Source of the DNA: Nanobdellota archaeon
GTDB taxonomy: Archaea; Nanobdellota; Nanobdellia; Woesearchaeales; GCA-2686295
Direction of reading: 5' to 3'
Assembly: GCA_018817005.1 (NCBI GenBank)
Contig: JAHIUF010000041.1
Span: forward strand, 1 to 50,278
Length of the DNA stretch: 50,278 nt
Both the position numbers and the translations under genes were made by a program. The first letter of the stretch is position 1. Each line of letters begins with the position of its first letter. Shown one piece after another: positions 1-8,849 of this stretch. Under the pieces are notes generated by a model, which had not been told where the DNA came from, searched no databases, and was given only the letters and a program-made list of their open reading frames with translations.

Positions 1-114
1 AACAAAAAACAAACTACTAATGAAAAGAAGACCACTATGCCAATTAAACCAAGTAACAGCAAGAATAATACTACACAACAGAAGACGAACTTCATACTTC
101 TCCAAGCTGGCTAA
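1..114 (+). CDS. 3' end of a truncated upstream CDS, Asn/Thr/Lys/Gln-rich C-terminal tail (speculative)
   Basis: Frame 1 is open from base 1 to TAA at 112-114: NKKQTTNEKKTTMPIKPSNSKNNTTQQKTNFILLQAG*. Confidence 0.4.
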   Translation, partial: NKKQTTNEKKTTMPIKPSNSKNNTTQQKTNFILLQAG

Positions 115-122
115 CGCCAGCT
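105..122. other. Perfect hairpin AGCTGGC-TAAC-GCCAGCT
   Basis: 7-bp perfect GC-rich stem with a 4-nt loop; the loop holds the TAA stop of the upstream frame. Confidence 0.6.
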
Positions 123-211
123 AGTTTCCACGCAACGCCCATAAAAGTAAAGATATTTAAATAAATCTAACTAATTTCTCTAATTTGTTACTAATAAATG
201 ATAAAAAAACG

Positions 212-232
212 AAAGGTTTAAAAATAACCTTT
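212..232. promoter_or_regulatory. Perfect inverted repeat AAAGGTT-N7-AACCTTT over a TATA-like core upstream of trmB paralog 1
   Basis: AAAGGTT TAAAAAT AACCTTT read directly; about 45 nt upstream of the ATG. Confidence 0.55.
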
Positions 233-276
233 ACTTTCCTAATGTTCCGAAGAAGAAATTTCGGGGGAAAAATAAA

Positions 277-1086
277 ATGATTGTACAAAAAGAATTTTTG
301 AAAAAAGTAAAAGAATTTGGTTTAAATACCTACGAAGCAAAGATATGGACAGCACTTCTTTCAAGAGGAGTAAGTACTGCTGGAGAACTTAGCGATATCG
401 CAAATGTCCCAAGAAGCAGAAGTTATGATGTCTTAGAAAGTTTAGAAAAGAAAGGTTTTATAATAATGAAAATTGGAAAACCAATAAAATACATAGCTGT
501 TCCTCCATCAGAAGTAATGGATAGAGTAAAAAAAAGAATTAAAGAAGATTCTGAAGAACAAATTACAAATCTTGAAAAAATAAAAGATTCTGAAGTTTTA
601 AAAGAATTAAATCTTCTTCACACTCAAGGTGTAGAAATGATTGACCCAACCGATATAACTGCATCCATAAAAGGAAGAGATAACTTATATTCTCATCTTG
701 ATTTAATGATTAAAACAGCAGAAGAAACAATCACGATTGTTACAACTGAAAATGGTTTAATAAGAAAAGCAGATGTGTTCAAAAGATCTTTTAAAAAAGC
801 CAAAGAAAGAGGTGTAACTATAAGAATTGCAGCACCAATAACACAAAATACAAAAGAAATTATGAAAGAATTAAGTGAATTTGCTGAAATTAGAAATACC
901 AAAATGAAAGCAAGATTTGTTGTTGTTGATGGAAAAGAAATAACATTTATGTTACTTAATGATGATGCAGTTCATCCATCATATGATATAGGTGTATGGA
1001 TAAACACACCATTTTTCGCTTCAACAGTAGAAGAATTATTTGAACTTGCTTGGAATGTAATGAAAAAAGCAGAACAATTAATTTAA
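277..1086 (+). CDS. TrmB family transcriptional regulator (paralog 1)
   Basis: N-terminal wHTH 'TYEAKIWTALLSRGVSTAGELSDIANVPRSRSYDVLESLEKKGF' plus C-terminal TrmB-type domain; paralog at 27235-28044. Confidence 0.88.
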   Translation: MIVQKEFLKKVKEFGLNTYEAKIWTALLSRGVSTAGELSDIANVPRSRSYDVLESLEKKGFIIMKIGKPIKYIAVPPSEVMDRVKKRIKEDSEEQITNLEKIKDSEVLKELNLLHTQGVEMIDPTDITASIKGRDNLYSHLDLMIKTAEETITIVTTENGLIRKADVFKRSFKKAKERGVTIRIAAPITQNTKEIMKELSEFAEIRNTKMKARFVVVDGKEITFMLLNDDAVHPSYDIGVWINTPFFASTVEELFELAWNVMKKAEQLI

Positions 1087-1182
1087 TTTAATTTTAATTT
1101 TTTCCCTTACTTTTCTTTTTTATTATTTATTTTTTCAATTAATACTAATTTTTATAAATAAAACTTATTTCTAATAGTATTA

Positions 1183-1890
1183 ATGATTCATAAAAACATA
1201 ATATTTATTGGAACATCCCACATATCAAAAGAATCAATTTTAGAGATAAAATTAAAAATAAATCAAGAAAAACCAGATATTATAACTGTTGAGCTTGATA
1301 AAAGAAGATATTATGCTTTAAAAAACAATCAACATCAAAAACAAAATTTTAATTTAAAAACAATTTCAAAAATTGGTTTAAAAGGATATCTTTTTTTAAT
1401 AATTGGACAATTTATTCAAAAAAAATTAGGATCTATAGTAAATATAGAGCCTGGTTCTGATATGCTTGAAGCAATAAAATTATGTGAAAAAAACAATATT
1501 CAATTAGAATTAATAGATAGAGATATAGAAAAAACATTAAAAAGATTTTCACAAAAAATTTCTTGGAGAGAAAAAATCACTTTAATATTTGATTTATTTA
1601 AAGGTTTTTTTCTAAAAAATAAAAATCCTAACTTAAATTTTAATTTAGAAAAAGTTCCTAAAAAAGAAATTATAGAAAAACTTTTGATTGAATTAAAAAT
1701 AAGATATCCAAACATTTATGAGGTCTTAATTGAAGAGAGAAATAATTTCATGGCAAAAAAATTATTTAAACTATCAAATGAAAATTCTAAAAAGAAAATT
1801 TTGTGCATTATTGGTGCAGGACATGAAAGTGGAATAATTGATTATTTGATGAAATTTCAACAATCAAACATAACATTTTTACCAGATTAA
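1183..1890 (+). CDS. TraB/PrgY family protein
   Basis: N-terminal 'IFIGTSHISKESI...IITVELDKRRYYAL' and C-terminal 'IIGAGHESGI' typical of TraB domains. Confidence 0.8.
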   Translation: MIHKNIIFIGTSHISKESILEIKLKINQEKPDIITVELDKRRYYALKNNQHQKQNFNLKTISKIGLKGYLFLIIGQFIQKKLGSIVNIEPGSDMLEAIKLCEKNNIQLELIDRDIEKTLKRFSQKISWREKITLIFDLFKGFFLKNKNPNLNFNLEKVPKKEIIEKLLIELKIRYPNIYEVLIEERNNFMAKKLFKLSNENSKKKILCIIGAGHESGIIDYLMKFQQSNITFLPD

Positions 1891-1955
1891 ATAGATTATT
1901 TAAAATAAAAAAAAAACAAAAACTTATTAAATCAAATAAACTATAAGTATTTTTA

Positions 1956-2729
1956 ATGAGAAATCTTATCCATAATATAAAAATATATTTTTCTTTTTCT
2001 AGAAAAGAACAATTTCAATTATTAATGGCTGCATTTGTTTTCGGTTTCATTTTAACTTTTAGACAATGGGGTGATAAAGAATTTAGTTTTAAGACCGGTT
2101 TTACAAATTTTATCTCTGCAATAATAATTATTTTTATTTCAATGTATTTATATGTTTCAGCTCAAAAATTAACAGCAATATATTTAGGTTACACAGTTAA
2201 ATATGAGGTGTGGATTAACGGGTTATTAATAGGTCTTCTTATAGCTTTTATGTCTTATGGTTGGATACCTGTTCTTTTTACAGGTACTCTTTTATTAATA
2301 CATTCAGAAAGATTAAGACTTGGAAAGCACAGATACGGGTTAAATATCAGAGATCAAGCAGTTGTTTCAATTGCAGGACCTTGTTTAAACTTGTTGATAA
2401 TTTTAATTTTTGTTCCAATATTAATTTCTAATCCTGAGTTAATAATTGTAAAATCTATAATAAAATTTAATTTTATATTCGCTTTTTTCTCACTTTTACC
2501 AATACCGACAATAAAAGGAACAAAACTTGGAAATGGAGGAACACCAGGGTTTAATATATTGTTCTATGCTAAGGGGTTGTTTGTTTTTTCAGTTTTAGTA
2601 TTTATAGTTTATTTTTTATTAATGCAAATAAGTATACAATCAAAATTATTAATTCCGTGGATTTTTGCGTTTATAATTTCAGGACTTTTAACATATGTTT
2701 TCTTTAAAGCACTGAATTTAATAGAATAA
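1956..2729 (+). CDS. Site-2-protease (M50)-like integral membrane protein with degenerate active site
   Basis: 'YVSAQKLTAIYLGY' where HExxHK is expected, 'NIRDQAVVSIAGPCLNLLI' M50-like core, 'LLPIPTIKGTKLGNGG' where an LDG motif is expected; multiple TM segments. Confidence 0.65.
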   Translation: MRNLIHNIKIYFSFSRKEQFQLLMAAFVFGFILTFRQWGDKEFSFKTGFTNFISAIIIIFISMYLYVSAQKLTAIYLGYTVKYEVWINGLLIGLLIAFMSYGWIPVLFTGTLLLIHSERLRLGKHRYGLNIRDQAVVSIAGPCLNLLIILIFVPILISNPELIIVKSIIKFNFIFAFFSLLPIPTIKGTKLGNGGTPGFNILFYAKGLFVFSVLVFIVYFLLMQISIQSKLLIPWIFAFIISGLLTYVFFKALNLIE

Positions 2730-2755
2730 ATTGTTAAAATAAATCTAAAAAAGTA

Positions 2756-3025
2756 TTACATAAAGCTAAAAAAACCTTTTTGTAAAAGATAAATAACGCT
2801 AATAATTGTTAATAATTTAAAGCTTATAATGGGTAAAATTAAGATATAAATACCTATAAAAATATCAACAAAGCTTGAAAAATCACCTTTAAAAATAAAA
2901 CCCTTTATAATTAAATATAAAGCAAAACTCGCACCTAATCTCCAAGGAATTAACGAAAAATTTAATAAGATGATAATTAAAGAAGATAATAAATCGAAAA
3001 AACCAAGTAATTTAGTAATTATCAT
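2756..3025 (-). CDS. Small membrane protein, unknown function
   Basis: 89-aa hydrophobic ORF filling the intergenic space; no competing ORF. Confidence 0.55.
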   Translation of the reverse strand: MIITKLLGFFDLLSSLIIILLNFSLIPWRLGASFALYLIIKGFIFKGDFSSFVDIFIGIYILILPIISFKLLTIISVIYLLQKGFFSFM

Positions 3026-3066
3026 TTTATTAAGAAAATGTTTTTATTATAAAAAAGTATTCAAAA

Positions 3067-3378
3067 ATGGCTTTTGCAGATAATTTTGTTGAATTAATGT
3101 TTCTAATACTGCTAGTTTTAGGCTTATTTACATCGTTGTTAACAAATCTTACTTTTTTTCATTACTTAATTATTTTTTTATTTGGAATAATTGTCATTTC
3201 ATTATCATCTAATGTAAAAAAACCTTCATTTCCTTTTTTTATAATAATAATAGGGTTTGTATTAGGGTTTTTAATTGGCACTGGAAAGAACAGATTTTTA
3301 ATTTTTATAATCTTTATTTTAGGAATAATCACTGGTTTTCTTTTAAAAAATAAAATAAAACCACATTTAAAAAAATAA
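3067..3378 (+). CDS. Small polytopic membrane protein, unknown function
   Basis: 103-aa ORF with about four hydrophobic segments and a Lys-rich C-terminus. Confidence 0.6.
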   Translation: MAFADNFVELMFLILLVLGLFTSLLTNLTFFHYLIIFLFGIIVISLSSNVKKPSFPFFIIIIGFVLGFLIGTGKNRFLIFIIFILGIITGFLLKNKIKPHLKK

Positions 3379-3502
3379 GTTTTTAGACGGAAAAAAGCCT
3401 TTTTTTTACGAAAAATTTATAAACTATCGTGCTTTTTGTAGACTATAAAAACAATTTAATAAATGAAGAAAGAATTTAAAGTTCTTTTTTCGGGGTGAAA
3501 AA

Positions 3503-3736
3503 ATGGCTGAAAAAGTAGCAAAAGTTGGTGTTAAAAAAGAAGCTGGATACCTATACTTCGTTGATAAAAACGGAGATGTTTCAAGAGCAGTTATGGCTCG
3601 AGGTGGCGGAAAAAAAGGAAAAGCAAAACCTGAAAAAGTAGCAAAAGCAGGCGTTAGAAAAGAATCCGGATACCTATACTTCGTTGATAAAAACGGAGAT
3701 GTTTCAAGAGCTAAAATGGCTCGAGGAAGGAAATAA
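3503..3736 (+). CDS. Small duplicated-domain protein (two 41-aa units), unknown function
   Basis: SD-like 'ggggtg' before ATG; units 'EKVAKVGVKKEAGYLYFVDKNGDVSRAVMARG' and 'EKVAKAGVRKESGYLYFVDKNGDVSRAKMARG'; upstream TATA-like 'aaatttataaac'. Confidence 0.8.
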   Translation: MAEKVAKVGVKKEAGYLYFVDKNGDVSRAVMARGGGKKGKAKPEKVAKAGVRKESGYLYFVDKNGDVSRAKMARGRK

Positions 3737-3812
3737 TTCCTTCTTATTTTTTTATTTTTAATTATTTTAATCTTATAAAACTTTTTAAAGAAGAATCTTA
3801 TTTCTAAAGTTC

Positions 3813-6068
3813 ATGTTAAAAGATTTTAAGGCAAGATTATATCAAGAAACAATTCTTTCGACAGCAGTATCAAATAACACATTAGTTGTTCTTCCGACAG
3901 GCATGGGAAAAACACTTATTGCGACACTTTTAATTGCAAACAGACTAACAAATTATCCTAATTCAAAAGTTTTAATTTTAGCACCAACAAGACCTTTAGC
4001 GGAGCAACACATTCAAACACTAAATAAATACACAACTTTAAACAAAGAACAAATAGTTTTGTTTACGGGTTTTGTAAAGCCAAAAAAAAGAGCCGAATTA
4101 TGGACTTCTGCAAAAATAATAGTAAGTACACCACAAGGTCTTGAAAATGATATTTTAGGAAGAAATATTTTTCTTGAAGATGTAAGTCTTTTAGTTGTAG
4201 ATGAAGCACATAGAGCGGTAAAGGATTATGCTTATGTTTTCGTAGCAAAACAATATTATAAAAAAGCAAAATATCCAAGAATTTTAGGATTAACAGCATC
4301 ACCAGGTTCTAACAAAGAAACAATAGCTGAAGTATGTAAAAATTTGTTTATAGAATCGATAGAAGTAAGAACTGATACTGACCCTGATATGAAACCATAC
4401 ATACAAGAAGTAGATATAACTTGGATTTCAGTGAATTTTCCAGAAAGTTTCAAAGAAATAAAATATTTTTTAGAAACTTGTTTTAAAACAAAACTTTCTG
4501 AAATGAAGAATTTAGGTCATTTAAATGGAAATGTAAATAACTATACAAGGGTTGCATTAATACAACTTCAAAGACAATTACAAGGTTTTATTGCACAAGG
4601 TGAAAAGGATTATAATATTTTAAAATCTATAAGTTTATTGGCAGAAGCAATGAAAGTTCAACATGCACTTGAACTTTTAGAAACACAAGGCCTTAATTCA
4701 CTTCTAAAATATTTTCAAAAATTAAAAGAACAAGCCAAAACTTCAAATGTGAAGGCTGTTAAAAACCTTGTTCAAGATATTAATTTTCGTTCAGCAGAAA
4801 TTAAATTAAACAATTTATTAGATAGAGGGGAAGAACACCCAAAATTATCCACTTTAAAGAATTTAATACAGACAGAAATTCAACGAAATAAAAATCTTAA
4901 AATAATTTTATTTGTGCAATACAGAAACAGTATAATTAAAATAAAAAAAATTCTGGATGAACTTAAAATAAAAAGTAAAATATTTATTGGTCAGGCAAAA
5001 AAAGAAGGATTAGGAATATCTCAAAAAGAACAAAAACAAATTCTTGATGAATTTAAGAATAATGAATTTAATTGTTTAATAAGCACATCTGTGGGTGAGG
5101 AAGGTTTAGATATACCACAAGTCAATCTCGTTGTTTTTTATGAACCAACACCTTCTGCAATAAGACACATACAGAGAAGAGGAAGAACTGGAAGACAAGA
5201 AAAAGGAAGAGTGATTATTTTAGTCACAAAAAACACTAGGGACGAAGGGTATAGGTGGTCTGCACATCATAAAGAAAAAAGAATGTACACAATCTTAAAA
5301 TCTTTAAAAGAGAATTTTTCAACAAACAACTTTGCTCTCGAAATAGAAAATAAATCCAATAAATCTTTAAATGATTTTGAGGATAAAGAGCGACTTAATC
5401 AAAAAAACGAAGAAAATGAAGAAACAACTTTTTTTGTAGACCATAGAGAGAAAGGATCTAAAGTTATAAAAGAATTAAATGAGTTTGGATGCATAATAAA
5501 ATTTACAACTTTAGATATAGGTGATTACTTACTATCAGAAGACATAGTTATTGAATATAAAACAAAAAAAGATTTTGTAGATTCAATAATAGACGGGCGG
5601 CTTCTTTCTCAGTTAAAAGAACTTATTAAATATAAAAAACCATTATTAATAATTGAAGGGGAGAGTGATATTTATTCTCAAAGAAACATACACCCAAATG
5701 CAATTAGAGGAATGCTTTCAACTATAGCTATAAGTTATAGAATTCCAATTATTCAAACAAATAACTATAAAGAATCAGCCGCTCTAATGTATATTATTGC
5801 CAAAAGGGAACAAGATCAAAATAAGAAAGAATTTCAAACACACACATCAAAACCTTTATCTTTAAAAGAACAACAAGAGTATATAATAAGTGCAATTCCA
5901 GGAGTTGGTTCTGTTCTTGCAAAACCACTTCTGCAAAAATTTAAATCTGTAAAAAAAGTGATAAATGCTTCTGAAGAACAATTAAAAAAAATAGCATTTA
6001 TAGGAAATAAGAAAGCATCAAAAATAAAAGAAGTTGTTGAATCTGAATATCAAGATAAATTATCATAA
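3813..6068 (+). CDS. hef: Hef-type SF2 helicase with C-terminal XPF/ERCC4 nuclease and HhH domains
   Basis: Walker A 'LPTGMGKT', 'DEAH' box, 'GLTASPG', motif VI 'HIQRRGRTGRQEKGR', ERCC4 region 'VDHREKGS...LDIGDYLLS..IVIEYKTKKDFVDSIIDGRL', terminal HhH 'IPGVGSVLAKPLLQKF'. Confidence 0.93.
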   Translation: MLKDFKARLYQETILSTAVSNNTLVVLPTGMGKTLIATLLIANRLTNYPNSKVLILAPTRPLAEQHIQTLNKYTTLNKEQIVLFTGFVKPKKRAELWTSAKIIVSTPQGLENDILGRNIFLEDVSLLVVDEAHRAVKDYAYVFVAKQYYKKAKYPRILGLTASPGSNKETIAEVCKNLFIESIEVRTDTDPDMKPYIQEVDITWISVNFPESFKEIKYFLETCFKTKLSEMKNLGHLNGNVNNYTRVALIQLQRQLQGFIAQGEKDYNILKSISLLAEAMKVQHALELLETQGLNSLLKYFQKLKEQAKTSNVKAVKNLVQDINFRSAEIKLNNLLDRGEEHPKLSTLKNLIQTEIQRNKNLKIILFVQYRNSIIKIKKILDELKIKSKIFIGQAKKEGLGISQKEQKQILDEFKNNEFNCLISTSVGEEGLDIPQVNLVVFYEPTPSAIRHIQRRGRTGRQEKGRVIILVTKNTRDEGYRWSAHHKEKRMYTILKSLKENFSTNNFALEIENKSNKSLNDFEDKERLNQKNEENEETTFFVDHREKGSKVIKELNEFGCIIKFTTLDIGDYLLSEDIVIEYKTKKDFVDSIIDGRLLSQLKELIKYKKPLLIIEGESDIYSQRNIHPNAIRGMLSTIAISYRIPIIQTNNYKESAALMYIIAKREQDQNKKEFQTHTSKPLSLKEQQEYIISAIPGVGSVLAKPLLQKFKSVKKVINASEEQLKKIAFIGNKKASKIKEVVESEYQDKLS

Positions 6069-6289
6069 ACAAGCAAGGTTTCTGTGTCATGTATTCCTTC
6101 GACAATAAAAATTTTGTTTTGGATAAACTGCTTTAAAGAAATTTCATCTTCAACAAAAATCTTAGCAATTATATCAAATCGACCATAAACTTCATGAATT
6201 TCTTCAATTTCAGGATATTCTTTAAGTTTAGAACTAACAATCTTTAATTTACCATGTTTTGCTCTAATAAGCATATAAGCAACAATCAT
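6050..6289 (-). CDS. Stand-alone Lrp/AsnC ligand-binding (RAM) domain protein
   Basis: 'MIVAYMLIRAKHGKLKIVSSKLKEYPEIEEIHEVYGRFDIIAKIFVED' is RAM-domain-like; no HTH; convergent 19-bp overlap with hef. Confidence 0.75.
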   Translation of the reverse strand: MIVAYMLIRAKHGKLKIVSSKLKEYPEIEEIHEVYGRFDIIAKIFVEDEISLKQFIQNKIFIVEGIHDTETLLVYDNLS

Positions 6290-6347
6290 TTCACCTTTTA
6301 AACAGTTTTCAAATTTAAATGTTTTGGTTAATTAGCTTAAATTTTCT

Positions 6348-7742
6348 TTGCAAAAAAATATAAACAAGAAAGATTTAACAAAACATATGCTTATAAGCAA
6401 AACGCTTAAATTCTATAAACGAGAGGATATAAGAAACGCAATAATAAGTTTTGCAAAGAATAAAGAAATCGCTGTTAGATATAGAAATAAGGGTTTTGGT
6501 AAAAGACCAGATGTTTTAATATATTCAAATGATGTTTTAGAGCATGCAAAAAGAGGAGCATCCTCATTTCATTGTTCGGAAGAATTATGGAAAAATCCTA
6601 TGCAAATAACTAAAAATTCCATAGCAAAGGATCTTACAGAATTAAGAATTGGATGGGATTTAGTTTTAGATATAGATTGTCACTTTTTTGAATATTCCAA
6701 ACTCGCAGCATATTATACAATAAAAGCTTTAGAACACCATGGAATAAAATCAATAACTTGTAAATATTCTGGAAATAAAGGGTTTCATATAGCTGTTCCT
6801 TTTGAAGCATTTCCAGAATCTGTTAATGGACAAGATATAAAAGAGTTGTTTCCCGAGGCCCCAAGAAGAATTGCAACATATATAAAATATTTAATAAAAG
6901 AGCCAGTTAGTAAAGCCATTATAAAACTGGAAAAAGGCAGTTTTAATGCAGTAATAAGAAAAACTGGTAAAAAATCAGAAGAAATAACAAGATATGAAGA
7001 AGTAGAATTTGGAGATAAAATACCAAAACTAGATGCAGAACCATTTTTAGATATTGATACTATTTTAATTTCTCAAAGACATCTTTACAGAATGCCTTAC
7101 TCTCTCCATGAAAAATCAGGTTTAGTGTCAATACCCATAAAAAAAGAAGATGTTTTAAAATTTAGAAAAGAAGACGCTGAACCAGATTTTGTTGTTCCAA
7201 AAAATTCTTTTTTAGATAGAAATGTTTCTGGAAAGGAAGCAACAAAACTTTTAGTTCAGGCTTTTGATTTTGAAATAAACGATGAACTAGTTGAAGATGA
7301 TCAAGAACGAAGTTATAAAAAAGAGTATGATGAATTGACATCTGCAATTTCAGAAGACTTATTCCCTCCCTGTATAAAAAAAATTTTAGAAGGTTTAGAA
7401 GATGGAAAAAAAAGAGCAGTATTTATTCTTTCCAACTTTTTATTAAGTGTTGGTTGGTCAATAGAGGAAATAGAAAAAAGACTTTTAGAGTGGAATAAAA
7501 AAAATTCAGAACCACTCAGAGAAACAATTCTCAAAGGGCAGTTAAGATATAGAAAATTGCAAAAGGATAAAATGCCACCGCCAAATTGTAATAATTTAGC
7601 TTATTATAAGGCATTTGGGGTATGTAAACCTGAACCTCTTTGTCAAAAAATAAAAAATCCCATACAATATTCAAAAATAAAGGTATTAAAGAATAAAACT
7701 TTTAACAAAAAAAAGAGAAAAAACAAAACAGAAGATTTATAA
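6348..7742 (+). CDS. Fused PriS-PriL-type DNA primase (single-chain archaeo-eukaryotic primase)
   Basis: PriS motifs 'LVLDIDCHFFEYSKLAAYY' (DxD), 'SGNKGFHI', 'RMPYSLHEKSGLVSIPI'; C-terminal PriL Fe-S-like Cys pattern 'FPPCIKKIL...PPPNC...GVC...LC'; non-ATG (TTG) start likely. Confidence 0.85.
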   Translation: MQKNINKKDLTKHMLISKTLKFYKREDIRNAIISFAKNKEIAVRYRNKGFGKRPDVLIYSNDVLEHAKRGASSFHCSEELWKNPMQITKNSIAKDLTELRIGWDLVLDIDCHFFEYSKLAAYYTIKALEHHGIKSITCKYSGNKGFHIAVPFEAFPESVNGQDIKELFPEAPRRIATYIKYLIKEPVSKAIIKLEKGSFNAVIRKTGKKSEEITRYEEVEFGDKIPKLDAEPFLDIDTILISQRHLYRMPYSLHEKSGLVSIPIKKEDVLKFRKEDAEPDFVVPKNSFLDRNVSGKEATKLLVQAFDFEINDELVEDDQERSYKKEYDELTSAISEDLFPPCIKKILEGLEDGKKRAVFILSNFLLSVGWSIEEIEKRLLEWNKKNSEPLRETILKGQLRYRKLQKDKMPPPNCNNLAYYKAFGVCKPEPLCQKIKNPIQYSKIKVLKNKTFNKKKRKNKTEDL

Positions 7743-7806
7743 ATAAAATACTTTTTCTCGGAGTATTCGAGTTTAGAATATAAATTCGCATTATAAACAC
7801 TTCAGC

Positions 7807-7843
7807 CTGAAAAAAAACCTTTTTCAGTACAGATAAATATCTG
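7807..7843 (+). promoter_or_regulatory. Tandem hairpins in the leader of the ribosomal protein operon
   Basis: CTGAAAAA-AAACC-TTTTTCAG (7807-7827) and CAGATA-AA-TATCTG (7830-7843); TATA-like 'gaatataaattc' just upstream. Confidence 0.5.
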
Positions 7844-7894
7844 ATTCTAAAGAGTTTTTTAAAGGTTAGAAGAGCAAATAATTTTTTATAGGAT

Positions 7895-8848
7895 ATGGTA
7901 AAAACAGGAAGACCAAGATATGGAAGTTTACAGTTTTCACCTAGAAAGAAAGCTAAAAGACAATATGCGAAAGTTCGTTTTTGGGCAGATGCGAAAGAAA
8001 CTAAACCATTAGGATTTGCAGGATACAAAGTAGGTATGATACATGTAATTGCAACAGATACACGAAAGAGTTCTACAACTAGCGGAGATCAAATTGCAAT
8101 ACCAGCAACAATTATTGAGTGTCCACCAATAAAAATTAATTCAGCAAGATTTTATAAGAAAAAAGGTTATGGAAGAGAAATAGCAAAAGAGGTTTTTTTT
8201 AAAGTAGAAAAAGAACTTCGAAGAAAAATAAAAACAACCCCTAATGAAAAAGAACTAGACCAAATAAATCCTAAAGAATATTCTCATATAACAATAACTG
8301 TTTATACACAACCAAAATTAGCAGGTTTCGGAAAGAAAAAACCAGAACTTTTTGAAGTTCATCTTGGAGGAACAGATGAAGAAAAATTGTCTTTTATTAA
8401 AGAAAACAAAGATAAAGAAATTTTTCTTGAACAAGTTCTTCAGGAAAATCAATACACAGATATTCATGCAGTCACAAAAGGAAAAGGAACTCAAGGGCCT
8501 GTAAAGAGGTTTGGAATTGGCTTGAAAAGTCATAAATCTGAAAAAGGAAGAAGAGCACCAGGAGCAATGGGTGGTTGGATTGGTCAACAACATTGGATGT
8601 GGAAAGTTCCAAAAGCAGGTCAAACAGGCTTTCATCAAAGAACAGAGTATAATAAACAAATTTTAAAAATAATGTCTCCGGATGATTTACCTTCTAAAGA
8701 ATATCATAAATATGGAAAATTAAAATCAAAAATAATTTTAGTTAAAGGATCAGTCGCTGGAAGTAAAAAGAGGCTAATAATATTAACAAATGCTATAAGA
8801 GCAAAAGATAAACCTTCATTACCAATTATAGAAACAATTGTGGTATAA
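7895..8848 (+). CDS. rpl3: Ribosomal protein uL3
   Basis: 'PRYGSLQFSPRKKAKRQ', 'VTKGKGTQGPVKRFGI', 'RRAPGAMGGWIGQQHWMWKVPKAGQTGFHQRTEYNK'. Confidence 0.97.
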   Translation: MVKTGRPRYGSLQFSPRKKAKRQYAKVRFWADAKETKPLGFAGYKVGMIHVIATDTRKSSTTSGDQIAIPATIIECPPIKINSARFYKKKGYGREIAKEVFFKVEKELRRKIKTTPNEKELDQINPKEYSHITITVYTQPKLAGFGKKKPELFEVHLGGTDEEKLSFIKENKDKEIFLEQVLQENQYTDIHAVTKGKGTQGPVKRFGIGLKSHKSEKGRRAPGAMGGWIGQQHWMWKVPKAGQTGFHQRTEYNKQILKIMSPDDLPSKEYHKYGKLKSKIILVKGSVAGSKKRLIILTNAIRAKDKPSLPIIETIVV

Positions 8849-8849
8849 A

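Noticed and set aside
3385-3420. AAAAAAGCCTTTTTTTT as an intrinsic terminator
   Set aside because: Stem is A-T only with a 3-nt loop; may just be a T-rich archaeal termination signal, cannot be supported as a hairpin
7702-8028. 108-aa - strand ORF over the rpl3 leader
   Set aside because: Overlaps the rpl3 start and the primase end antisense; no family resemblance
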